Positions 23,137 to 30,734 of a DNA stretch of 36,595 nt are shown here, one piece after another. Numbering within the stretch: the first letter of the stretch is position 1; each line of letters begins with the position of its first letter. This stretch comes from Kofleriaceae bacterium (lineage in GTDB: Bacteria; Myxococcota_A; Polyangia; Haliangiales; Haliangiaceae), in the NCBI GenBank assembly GCA_013368795.1, contig JABFXX010000693.1, positions 1 to 36,595 of the forward strand, in the 5' to 3' direction. The position numbers were made by a program, and so were the translations under genes. Under the pieces are notes generated by a model. That model was given only the letters and a program-made list of their open reading frames with translations. It searched no databases and was not told where the DNA came from.

Positions 23137-23937
23137 TCAGAACTCCATACCGAGCGAGCCTTGCACCGCCCAGCGGTCCATCGAGCCGATGATCGCGCCG
23201 TCGTTATCGCCAGCGAACGCGGGGATCAGGTTGTTACCCCACGCGCCGCGATACTCGCCGCGGACGTCAGCCATGAAGCCACCGATGTAGCCACCGAGAC
23301 CGATGCCCACGGGCACCTCGACCACGTCGTCCGAGTCGTTGACGTCGGACACGTTGATCGAGACGTTCGACAGGTCGTAGTGACGCCACGCGACGCCGCC
23401 GTAGAGGAACGGCTGCACGTAGCGATTGGGCACCACGTTCAGGTTGAACCGAAGCGCGCCTTCGATACCGTTACCGACGAGAACGGCGTTGTTGCTGAGG
23501 CCGATCGCGTTGATGGACTGCGCCGAGCCGATATACGACGCCTCGAGCGCGAGCCACGAGCGGGTACCGGCGATGAAGCGCACGAACCAGCCACCACCGA
23601 TGTTCGTGGTGCTGCGGAACGCGTCGCCGACGAAGTCGTCGACACCACCGCCGAGCGTCAGGCCGAAGCCCAGCTGGTCGTACCACGGCCGCTCGTATCT
23701 CGGCTCCTCCATCGCCATCGGCGGTGGAGGCGTCGCCTGCGGTGCAGGCGCCGTGGTGGTCTCGGTCTGTGTCGTTGTCTGCGTCGAGCTCGGGCAGTCC
23801 GCCGGAATCTGTTCACACTTCGCGCTCTCTGCTGGTCCGTCGGTCAGAGTTGGGTCGTCGTCCGCGTATGCGGAGCTGGCTGCAGCCACCAGCACGCATG
23901 TCGCGAGGACACCATGCAGTCGATTGAAAGTCGGCAT
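23137..23937 (-). CDS. Outer-membrane beta-barrel protein
   Basis: 266 residues with signal peptide (MPTFNRLHGVLATCVLVAAASSAYA). A short Cys/Thr/Pro linker (CEQIPADCPSS..) precedes a C-terminal barrel of about 190 residues with alternating strands: 'GGGWFVRFIAGTRSWLALEA', 'IEGALRFNLNVVPNRYVQPF', 'MADVRGEYRGAWGNNLIP', ending in a terminal Phe (QGSLGMEF), the usual barrel-assembly signal. It has GGAGGT six bases before the ATG and its own terminator, so is probably a monocistronic abundant OM protein. Confidence 0.88.
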   Translation of the reverse strand: MPTFNRLHGVLATCVLVAAASSAYADDDPTLTDGPAESAKCEQIPADCPSSTQTTTQTETTTAPAPQATPPPPMAMEEPRYERPWYDQLGFGLTLGGGVDDFVGDAFRSTTNIGGGWFVRFIAGTRSWLALEASYIGSAQSINAIGLSNNAVLVGNGIEGALRFNLNVVPNRYVQPFLYGGVAWRHYDLSNVSINVSDVNDSDDVVEVPVGIGLGGYIGGFMADVRGEYRGAWGNNLIPAFAGDNDGAIIGSMDRWAVQGSLGMEF

Positions 23938-24261
23938 TCAAATACCTCCTGGCCAGGAACCCTCAGCATCGGGCGTGCCGTACAAATCCTTCGGAGCGTG
24001 CGACCACGACGACGTGCCCCTGCCCTCGAAAGCGCGTTCCCCAGCCTTCACCTATGTAGAAAGCCGCGTTTCCGATCAGCGCATCGGCACAGCCGGCGCG
24101 TACGGCAGTGCGCGTTCACGATGAACGAGCTTGCTGGTATGCAGCTCGCAGCAAACCCAACCGTCCTTACACGGATATTCGAGAAGTGCAGTCCATGACG
24201 GCAGCTGTTAACGAACACGCTTGAGACTCGGGCCCAACCCGCCGAGGATAGTGGTGAGTCC
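23938..24261. other. 324-base divergent intergenic region
   Basis: Lies between the divergent barrel gene (minus) and the coiled-coil lipoprotein gene (plus). Visible: ACCTCC at 23944-23949, the Shine-Dalgarno of the barrel gene, and GATAGT at 24247-24252, a possible -10 for the plus gene. No coding frame has convincing composition. No RNA gene recognised. It is the only gap over 300 bases. Confidence 0.6.
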
Positions 24262-26088
24262 ATGTTCTCGACTGGTCGACGGCGGATCGCCTGGCTGCTC
24301 GCTTCCACGCTGCTCGTCGCGTGTGGTGGCACGCCGGCCAAGGTCGAAGAGCCGCGCGCATCGGCATCGGCGAAGGACGACGAAGTCGATCCCGACGAGT
24401 TCGCGATCACCGACGAGGACGATCGCGAAGTCGCCGGCGAGGAAGAGCCGGCCGAAGAGAAGACCGCGGACGAGGAGCCTTCCGCAGACGAGGTGGTCGC
24501 AGAAGCCGAAGAGGCCGCCGCGCCGCCGCCGAAGGCGAAGCCAAAGAAGCAGGCGAAGAAGCAGAAGAAGGTCGTCGAGCCGGAGCCCGAAGAGGTCGCG
24601 GCTGCCGACGAGGAAGAAGACGAGCCCGTCGAGGAGCGTCCCGCGAAGCCCGAGCGCGAGCGCGTGAACCGTCGCAGCCAGAACCGGCGCCGCGAGGAAG
24701 CCGGTATCGGCTCCGGCCGCGAAGACCGCGAAGCGCGCATGGCTCGCGACGAGCGCGCACGCGCCAAGGCTCGAGGCGGCCGCGGCCGCGAGGAAGAGGA
24801 CGCGGAGGAGCGCGCCGAGCGCGAGGAAGCAGAGGCCGAGGCGAAGGCCGCACGCGCGGAGAAGGCACGCGAGGCGAAGCAAGCACGCGCCGCGAAGGCA
24901 CGCGCCGCCAAGGAAGCGAAGGCCGAGAAGCTCCGCGCCGCGAAGGCAGCGAAGGCCGAAAAGCTCCGCGCCGCCAAGGAAGCGAAGGCCGAAAAGCTCC
25001 GCGCCGCCAAGGAAGCGAAGGCCGAGAACGCGCGCAAGGCCCAGGAAGCGCGTGCCGCGAAGGCGAACGAAGACGAGGACGTCGCCGACGAGGAAGACAC
25101 CGAAGACGAGGACGAGGCGCCACCGAAGAAGGTCGCGAAGGCTTCGAAGAAAGAGGTCGACGAAAACCTGATCGAGATGGAGGGCGACGACGAGGAGGAC
25201 GAGGAGGATGACGAGGAATCGTCGACGCGCGTCGCGAGCGTCGAGGACGATCCCCTCGCTGCGGGTCCGCCCGTTCGCGACGAGGAGCCCGAGCCTGTGG
25301 CCGCACCGAAGGCGTCGCCGATCAATGATCGCCCGCTCACGGTCGCGGCCAAGCAGCTCGAGGTGCACGGCGGCCTCGGCCTGCAGACGCTCACGCTGCC
25401 CGGTGCAATGGCCGGCACGACGGTCTCGTCGACGTCGGAGGCGCTCGCGCTCGGTGTCGCGTACGGCATTGGCAAGAACGCGGAGGTCGGCGCCGACTAC
25501 CGGCTGTCGATCAATCCCGGAACGGTCAAGGGCCCGCTCGCGTTCCACGTCGCGTACGCCGCCAAGCACTCCGCGAAGATCGACGTCGCGATCGCCGCCA
25601 ACCTCGGCTTCGACTTCTTCGAGACCGCGAACGCGGTGACGATGACGACAACGACGACCACGAAGGCGTCCCTGCAGCTCGGCGCCTGGGCACGCTATCG
25701 TGCGACCCCGAAGGTCTCGATCTTCACCGGCCTGCCGGCACTGCCGTCGGCGGCAACAAGCCTGTCGAACCAGTCGCTCGCGCTGCCGCCGTTCGGCTAT
25801 CAGGTCCAGATCGGTCTCAACAACGCGGGCGCGACGGCGATCGAGGTGCCGATCGGCATCGGCCTGCAGGTGAAGCCAAACATCTACGCGTTCGCGAGCC
25901 TCGACTTCGCGCACATCCGCCTTGCCAACACGCAGACCGCGCTGATCTTCGCCGACTTCATTCCGCTCGCGCTCGGCGCGTTCTACACGCACGACAAGCT
26001 CGACATCGGTGTCCAGCTCGCCGACGACCTGAAGCAAGGCGCCGACTACCTGCGCCTCGAGACGGTGCTCCGCTACTCGGTGAAGTAG
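24262..26088 (+). CDS. Large lipoprotein: acidic/basic helical repeat region plus C-terminal barrel-like domain
   Basis: 608 residues. Lipoprotein signal MFSTGRRRIAWLLASTLLVAC, then an acidic disordered region (about 25-130), a highly charged Ala/Lys/Glu/Arg helix-former (about 130-275) containing four near-identical 11-residue repeats (see 24904-25035), another acidic stretch (about 275-345), and a C-terminal domain of about 260 residues (about 350-608) with strands such as 'EVHGGLGLQTLTL', 'LALGVAYGIGKNAEVGADYR', 'QVQIGLNNAG' that resemble an outer-membrane barrel. A lipid-anchored protein bridging the envelope is plausible. I do not recognise a family. Confidence 0.8.
   Translation: MFSTGRRRIAWLLASTLLVACGGTPAKVEEPRASASAKDDEVDPDEFAITDEDDREVAGEEEPAEEKTADEEPSADEVVAEAEEAAAPPPKAKPKKQAKKQKKVVEPEPEEVAAADEEEDEPVEERPAKPERERVNRRSQNRRREEAGIGSGREDREARMARDERARAKARGGRGREEEDAEERAEREEAEAEAKAARAEKAREAKQARAAKARAAKEAKAEKLRAAKAAKAEKLRAAKEAKAEKLRAAKEAKAENARKAQEARAAKANEDEDVADEEDTEDEDEAPPKKVAKASKKEVDENLIEMEGDDEEDEEDDEESSTRVASVEDDPLAAGPPVRDEEPEPVAAPKASPINDRPLTVAAKQLEVHGGLGLQTLTLPGAMAGTTVSSTSEALALGVAYGIGKNAEVGADYRLSINPGTVKGPLAFHVAYAAKHSAKIDVAIAANLGFDFFETANAVTMTTTTTTKASLQLGAWARYRATPKVSIFTGLPALPSAATSLSNQSLALPPFGYQVQIGLNNAGATAIEVPIGIGLQVKPNIYAFASLDFAHIRLANTQTALIFADFIPLALGAFYTHDKLDIGVQLADDLKQGADYLRLETVLRYSVK
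24904..25035 (+). repeat. Four tandem 33-base repeats encoding 11-residue helical units
   Basis: Units at 24904-24936, 24937-24969, 24970-25002 and 25003-25035 encode AAKEAKAEKLR with only a few changes (third position and the last unit). The 11-residue hendecad period with charge alternation is typical of a straight, near-untwisted coiled coil or an antifreeze-like amphipathic helix. DNA similarity is high enough for recombination to change copy number. Confidence 0.85.
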
Positions 26089-26103
26089 CGTATCGTCGCC
26101 GGC

Positions 26104-26682
26104 ATGCTGCCGCGGCTGGGCTCGAGCAAGCTCGTCTCGAACTGGATCCTCATCACGCTCGGCGCCTCGATCGTATCGGCGCTCGACGGCGGCTGGCTCG
26201 CACGCTGGACCGCGCTCGAACCGTCGCGGATCTTTCGCGGCGAGGTCTGGCGTCTGGTGACGTGGCCATTCGTCGAGCCGGGACCGATCTCGCTCGTCGT
26301 CACGTGCGTGTTCATCTATCGATTCGGCAGCGACCTCGCGCATACCTGGGGCGAGCGCCGGCTCGTCCGGTTCGCCTCGCAGATCCTCGTCACTGCGGCG
26401 GTCGTGACGTGCCTCTTGACCGCACTCGTCGGCGGCCACGGTGCACATCTTGGCGGCTGGGCGGTGCCCGACATGCTGGTGATCGCGTGGGCTCGGCAAT
26501 TCCCGGAGCGGCCGCTCGTGCTCTACGGCGTGCTCCAGGTGCGCGGCCAGCAGCTCATCAACATGACCGTCGGGGCGATGGTCCTGTTCGCGATCTTCTT
26601 CGGCCCGCTCGCGGTCGCGCCCGAGCTCGCAGCATGCATCGCCGCCGCGGTCTATCCGCGCGAATGGCTGCGCAAGCGCTGA
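26104..26682 (+). CDS. Rhomboid-like membrane protein lacking catalytic residues
   Basis: 192 residues, multi-pass membrane protein. The rhomboid-family entrance 'SRIFRGEVWRLVTWPFVEPG' followed by 'YRFGSDLAHTWGERRLVRFA' is present, but there is no GxSG serine motif and the expected catalytic His helix is absent ('GHGAHLGGWAVPDMLVIAW' in the region). It may be a pseudorhomboid/derlin-like protein. TATCGT (26091-26096) ends seven bases before the ATG. The S46 peptidase gene follows 19 bases after the stop. Confidence 0.75.
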   Translation: MLPRLGSSKLVSNWILITLGASIVSALDGGWLARWTALEPSRIFRGEVWRLVTWPFVEPGPISLVVTCVFIYRFGSDLAHTWGERRLVRFASQILVTAAVVTCLLTALVGGHGAHLGGWAVPDMLVIAWARQFPERPLVLYGVLQVRGQQLINMTVGAMVLFAIFFGPLAVAPELAACIAAAVYPREWLRKR

Positions 26683-26701
26683 ACCCGCGATATACGGACG
26701 C

Positions 26702-28957
26702 ATGCGCCTTGTCCTCGCCGGCGGCCTCGTCGTCGCTGCTTGCAGCTCCTCTGCACCGAAGCCCGCATCGCCGCCCTCGCCTGCCCCCGCTGCGCCCGAG
26801 CCGACGCCCGCGGCGCACGCGCCCGCGAAGCCGGATCCGAACCTCGCCGCGAGGACGAAGTTCGAGAACCCGGGCGGCATGTGGCTGCCACAGCAGCTCG
26901 CGCTGCCATCGCAGGTCGAGACGCTGAAATCGCTCGGCGCGGAGTTCGATATCAAGTCGCTCAGCGATCCGCTCGCCGATCCGATGGGCGCGGTCGTCAG
27001 CCTCGGGTTCTGCACGGGCTCGTTCGTGTCACCCGACGGCCTCATCATCACGAACCATCACTGCGCGCAGGGTGCGCTCGATGTGAACTCGACGAAGGAC
27101 GCGAACTACGTCGAGAACGGATTCCTCGCGAGGACGCGCGCCGAGGAGAAGACGGCCGGTCCCGCGCAGCACATTTACGTCGCGCAGGGCTTCCGCGATG
27201 TCACGCACGACGTGCTCGACAACCTGTCGAAGATCGCCGACTCGACGAAGCGCTATGCCGAGATCGAGTCACGCTACAAGGCGCTCGTCGCCGCGTGCGA
27301 GAAGGATCGTCCCGGCATCAAGTGCGAGGTGACGAAGACCTATCACGGTGCCGAGTACACGCTGACCGAGTATCTCGAGCTGCGCGACATCCGCCTCGTG
27401 TGGGCGCCGCATCGCGCGATCGGCAACTACGGCGGCGAGATCGACAACTGGGCGTGGCCGCGCCACACGGGCGACTTCTCGCTGATGCGCGCGTACATCG
27501 GCAAGGACGGCAAGCCGGCCGACTTCTCGCCGGACAACGTGCCGTATCACCCGAAGCACTTCCTGAAGATCGCGCGCGCGCCGCTCAGCGAGCACGACCT
27601 AGTGATGGTCGCCGGGTATCCCGGCAGGACGTCGCGGCTCGACACGTACGCCGAGACGAAGTGGGACATCGAGACCTGGTATCCGTGGACGATCGAGCGC
27701 CTGAAGGCGTCGTACGAGCTCGCCAGCGAGCTGATGAAGCTCGGCGGCAACACGGCGATCAAGGCGGGCGTCGCGAAGCAAGGCATCCAGAACGGTCTCG
27801 AGAACTACGAGGGCACGCTCGACGGCCTGAAGAAAGGCGACGCGCTCGCGAAGAAGAAGGCCGCCGCCGACAAGCTCACCGCGTATCTCGCGATGCCGGG
27901 TCACGAGGCTGCGCGCGCCGCCGTCGCGAAGCTCGAGAAGATCCAGGAGCACCATCGCCAGGTCGCGATCGCAGATAGCCTCCGCTCGCGCGCCGAGGGT
28001 GGCTCCGACCTGCTGAAGGTCGCGCACACGCTCGTCCGCATCGCCGAGGAGCGGCCCAAGCCGGATGCCAAGCGCGAGCTCGGTTATCAGGATCGCGACA
28101 TGCCCGATCACGTCGCGGCGCAGAAGCAGTTCGCGCCCGACTACGACCAGACGATCGATCGCGCGTTCTTCCGGCTGGCCCTGAAGCGGGCGACCGTGTT
28201 GCCCGCCGCGCAACGGCCGTGGCTCGCGACGATCCTCGGGACGAAGGCGACCGACGACAAGGCGATCGATGCCGCGCTCGATCGGCTCTACAAGAGCAAG
28301 CTCACCGACGAGGAACTGCGCCTGAAGCTGCTGAAGTCGGCGACGACCGCGGACCTGCGCAAGCTCCACGATCCGTTCATCGACCTCGCGCTCGCGCTCG
28401 CCCCCGAGCGGCGCAAGAAGGAAGCCGCCGACAAGCGCGAGGCTGCCGAGACCGCGCTGCTCGCGCCGGCACTCGGTGCGGCGATGCGCGACTCCGCCGA
28501 GGGTGCGCTCGCACCCGACGCGAACGGCACGCTGCGCATCACCTACGGCACGGTCCGCCGCTTCGAGGATCCCAAGTATCCCGGCGCCGCGTTCACGGCC
28601 GCGCCCGAGATCCTGAAGAAGGACACCGGCAAGGACCCGTTCGACTCGCCGCCGGCGCTGCTCGACGCGATCAAGAAGAAGCAGTGGGGCAAGTGGGCCG
28701 ATCCGACGCTCGGCAGCGTGCCGGTGTGCTTCATCAGCGACCTCGACACGACGGGCGGCAACTCGGGTTCGCCGACGCTGAACGCCCGCGGCGAGCTCGT
28801 CGGCCTCCTGTTCGACGGCAACATCGAGTCGGTGTCGTCGGACGTCGTGTGGAACGCGGCGCTGACGCGCTCGATCCATGTCGACATCCGCTACTTCGCC
28901 TGGGTGCTCACCCAGATCGATCACGCGGACGCACTCGCGAAAGAGCTGAACCTCTAG
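26702..28957 (+). CDS. S46-family serine peptidase (DPP7/DPP11-like), lipoprotein
   Basis: 751 residues, lipoprotein signal MRLVLAGGLVVAAC. The S46 chymotrypsin-like double barrel is interrupted by the helical domain typical of the family. The catalytic His lies in LIITNHHC (His119/120), the Asp in the 'GEIDNWAWPRHTGDFS' block, and catalytic Ser688 in GGNSGSP. Relatives are bacterial dipeptidyl peptidases, releasing N-terminal dipeptides; the specificity-setting residue after the Ser (in 'LLFDGNIESVSSDVVW') does not clearly match DPP7 or DPP11 in my reading. TATACG ends five bases before the ATG. Its stop is shared with the convergent TetR gene in CTAG. Confidence 0.92.
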   Translation: MRLVLAGGLVVAACSSSAPKPASPPSPAPAAPEPTPAAHAPAKPDPNLAARTKFENPGGMWLPQQLALPSQVETLKSLGAEFDIKSLSDPLADPMGAVVSLGFCTGSFVSPDGLIITNHHCAQGALDVNSTKDANYVENGFLARTRAEEKTAGPAQHIYVAQGFRDVTHDVLDNLSKIADSTKRYAEIESRYKALVAACEKDRPGIKCEVTKTYHGAEYTLTEYLELRDIRLVWAPHRAIGNYGGEIDNWAWPRHTGDFSLMRAYIGKDGKPADFSPDNVPYHPKHFLKIARAPLSEHDLVMVAGYPGRTSRLDTYAETKWDIETWYPWTIERLKASYELASELMKLGGNTAIKAGVAKQGIQNGLENYEGTLDGLKKGDALAKKKAAADKLTAYLAMPGHEAARAAVAKLEKIQEHHRQVAIADSLRSRAEGGSDLLKVAHTLVRIAEERPKPDAKRELGYQDRDMPDHVAAQKQFAPDYDQTIDRAFFRLALKRATVLPAAQRPWLATILGTKATDDKAIDAALDRLYKSKLTDEELRLKLLKSATTADLRKLHDPFIDLALALAPERRKKEAADKREAAETALLAPALGAAMRDSAEGALAPDANGTLRITYGTVRRFEDPKYPGAAFTAAPEILKKDTGKDPFDSPPALLDAIKKKQWGKWADPTLGSVPVCFISDLDTTGGNSGSPTLNARGELVGLLFDGNIESVSSDVVWNAALTRSIHVDIRYFAWVLTQIDHADALAKELNL

Positions 28958-29559
28958 GAGGGTCGCTTGCGCTTGCGCGCGGACGGTCGCGCATCGATCA
29001 CCCGGAGACCGTCGAACAGGATCCCGAGCAGGCGATCGACCGCACCCGGATCCTTCGTCTGCTCGGCGATCCAGGCTGCGGAGTGTGCGGTCAGGATCAG
29101 CTCGCGCACCTCGGCATCGCGACGGATCTCGCCGGCAGCCTGCGCACGCTCGAGCAGCGCCGCACCCGCCTTCGCGATGTGGTCGCAGGTCACGCACAGC
29201 TCGCTGTTCGATTCCTTGACGTAGCCGTTCGCGAGCGCCGCCGTCAGCCCGCGATACGTGGTCTGGTGCGCGACGAGCTCGAGCAGCCAGCGATGGAGCG
29301 CGTCGGCGGGCAACGGATCATCGAGCAGCTCTCGACCGAGCGCGCAGATCGCCTCGGTACCCGAGCTGACGACCTTCGCGATCAGATCGTCGCGCGTCGG
29401 GAAGTGACGGTAGAGCGTTCCGATCCCGACACCTGCCCGTTTGGCGATCGCCTCGAGCGACGCCTCTGCACCGTGCTTCTCGAACTCGGCTTCAGCGGCC
29501 TCGATCAGATGGTCGTAGTTGCGCTTGGCGTCGACTCGAAGTGGGCGGGGTGTGGACAT
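28954..29559 (-). CDS. TetR-family regulator of the RND efflux operon
   Basis: 201 residues from ATG 29557-29559 (upstream in-frame extension to 29694 would overlap the adaptor gene). N-terminal helix-turn-helix with the 'ASLEAIAKRAGVGIGTLYRH' recognition block, then a ligand domain with two Cys (ELCVTCDH) near residue 120. It is divergent from the RND adaptor gene across 59 bases with repeated palindromes, so it most likely represses the pump and itself and is released by a drug or toxic substrate. Confidence 0.94.
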   Translation of the reverse strand: MSTPRPLRVDAKRNYDHLIEAAEAEFEKHGAEASLEAIAKRAGVGIGTLYRHFPTRDDLIAKVVSSGTEAICALGRELLDDPLPADALHRWLLELVAHQTTYRGLTAALANGYVKESNSELCVTCDHIAKAGAALLERAQAAGEIRRDAEVRELILTAHSAAWIAEQTKDPGAVDRLLGILFDGLRVIDARPSARKRKRPS

Positions 29560-29573
29560 AGGAGAAATCGATA

Positions 29574-29589
29574 TTGGCTTGCTTGCCAA
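29574..29589. repeat. Inverted repeat TTGGC-N6-GCCAA
   Basis: Five-base perfect arms (29574-29578 and 29585-29589) between the TetR and adaptor genes, overlapping the -35 element. A further possible regulator site. Confidence 0.4.
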
Positions 29590-29611
29590 CCGGAGGACGC
29601 CTCCGTATACA
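29583..29611 (+). promoter_or_regulatory. Promoter of the RND efflux operon
   Basis: TTGCCA (29583-29588) and TATACA (29606-29611) with a 17-base spacer, a good sigma-70 match. The ATG follows 7 bases after the -10, implying a leaderless message. The spacer and the region to the ATG carry the palindromes at 29591-29627. Confidence 0.6.
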
Positions 29612-29627
29612 GCGGAGGATGCCTCCA
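29591..29627. promoter_or_regulatory. Tandem palindromes, probable TetR operator of the efflux operon
   Basis: CGGAGGACGCCTCCG (29591-29605) and CGGAGGATGCCTCCA (29613-29627) are two near-identical units, each an inverted repeat GGAGG/CCTCC. Between them CCTCCG (29600-29605) and CGGAGG (29613-29618) form a further palindrome around TATACAG. The second unit contains the adaptor start codon. Confidence 0.7.
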
Positions 29628-30734
29628 CTTCCTGTAGCACGCGCGCTGCTGCTTGTCTCCGCGGCCGCTGCGTGCCGGTCCAGCGAATCCTCACCCGCGC
29701 CCGTCGCGCCTCCGCCGACGGCCGTCGGCGTGTCCGTCGTCGAGTTGCAGAAGATCAAACCCTCCAACGAGCTCACGGGCCGCATCGAAGCGGTCCAGCA
29801 CGTCGACATCCGTCCGCGCGTCTCCGGCTACGTCACCGCCGTTCGCTATCGCGAGGGCGCCGACGTCGCAGCCGGCACCGTGCTGTTCACGATCGATCCT
29901 CGCCCGTATCAGGCGGCGTTCGCGAAGGCGACGGCCGAGGTCGCCCGCGCGAAGTCGCGTGTCGAGCTCGCGAAGCTCGAGGCCGGCCGCGCCGAGAAGC
30001 TCCTCGAGGCGAACGCGATCGCGCGCGCCGAGCGCGACACGACCGCGGCGACTGCCGCGCAAGCCGAGGCCGAGCTGCAGGCAGCGCAGGCGGCGCTCCA
30101 GCTCGCGCGCCTCGACCTCGAGTTCACGCAGGTGCGCGCGCCGTTTGCTGGGCGCACTGGCCTCGCGAACGTGCACGTCGGTGACTACGTCGCCGCCGGC
30201 CCGACGACGACGCTGACGAAGCTCGTCTCGCTCGATCCGGCGTACGTGTACTTCACCGGCGACGAGCAGATGTACCTGCGCTACGTGTCGCGCGCGGCGC
30301 AGTCGCCGGTCGCGTTCGGACTCGCCGACGAGACAGGGTTCCCGCACGAGGGCACGGTCGACTACGTCGACAATCGCGTCGACGCGGCGACCGGTACTGT
30401 CGTCGTGCGCGCGGTCGTGCCCAATCACGACAAGCGCCTGACGCCGGGCCTCTACGCGCGCGTGCGGATTCCCGAGAGCGACGCGATCGAAGCCGCACTC
30501 GTCGACGACAAGGCCGTGCTGACCGATCAGGATCGCAAATACGTCTACGTCCTCGCCGGCGACACGGTCGAGCGCCGCGACCTCAAGCTCGGCCGCATGT
30601 TCGAGGGCAAGCGCGTCGTCACCGAAGGCCTGAAGGCCGGCGACGCGGTCATCGTCAGCGGCATCCAGAAGGTGTTCCCGGGGAGCAAGGCGACGGCGGC
30701 GAAACCCGAAACCGCAGCGGTCAAGGTGCCATGA
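29619..30734 (+). CDS. RND efflux periplasmic adaptor subunit (AcrA/MexA type)
   Basis: 371 residues, lipoprotein signal MPPLPVARALLLVSAAAAC. Membrane-fusion protein layout: N-terminal beta domain ('GRIEAVQHVDIRPRVSGYV'), lipoyl half ('VRYREGADVAAGTVLFTIDP'), alpha-helical hairpin (about 95-145), second lipoyl half ('FTQVRAPFAGRTGLANVHVG'), and beta-barrel and membrane-proximal domains ending near residue 350. The subunit links the inner-membrane pump to an outer-membrane channel. Its last four bases overlap the pump start as ATGA. No outer-membrane factor gene is nearby. Confidence 0.94.
   Translation: MPPLPVARALLLVSAAAACRSSESSPAPVAPPPTAVGVSVVELQKIKPSNELTGRIEAVQHVDIRPRVSGYVTAVRYREGADVAAGTVLFTIDPRPYQAAFAKATAEVARAKSRVELAKLEAGRAEKLLEANAIARAERDTTAATAAQAEAELQAAQAALQLARLDLEFTQVRAPFAGRTGLANVHVGDYVAAGPTTTLTKLVSLDPAYVYFTGDEQMYLRYVSRAAQSPVAFGLADETGFPHEGTVDYVDNRVDAATGTVVVRAVVPNHDKRLTPGLYARVRIPESDAIEAALVDDKAVLTDQDRKYVYVLAGDTVERRDLKLGRMFEGKRVVTEGLKAGDAVIVSGIQKVFPGSKATAAKPETAAVKVP

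Noticed and set aside
24208..27051. A 947-residue minus-strand open frame.
   Set aside because: Antisense to the coiled-coil lipoprotein and rhomboid-like genes; its extent reflects the codon bias of repeated GAG/AAG/GCC codons. No homology-like motifs.
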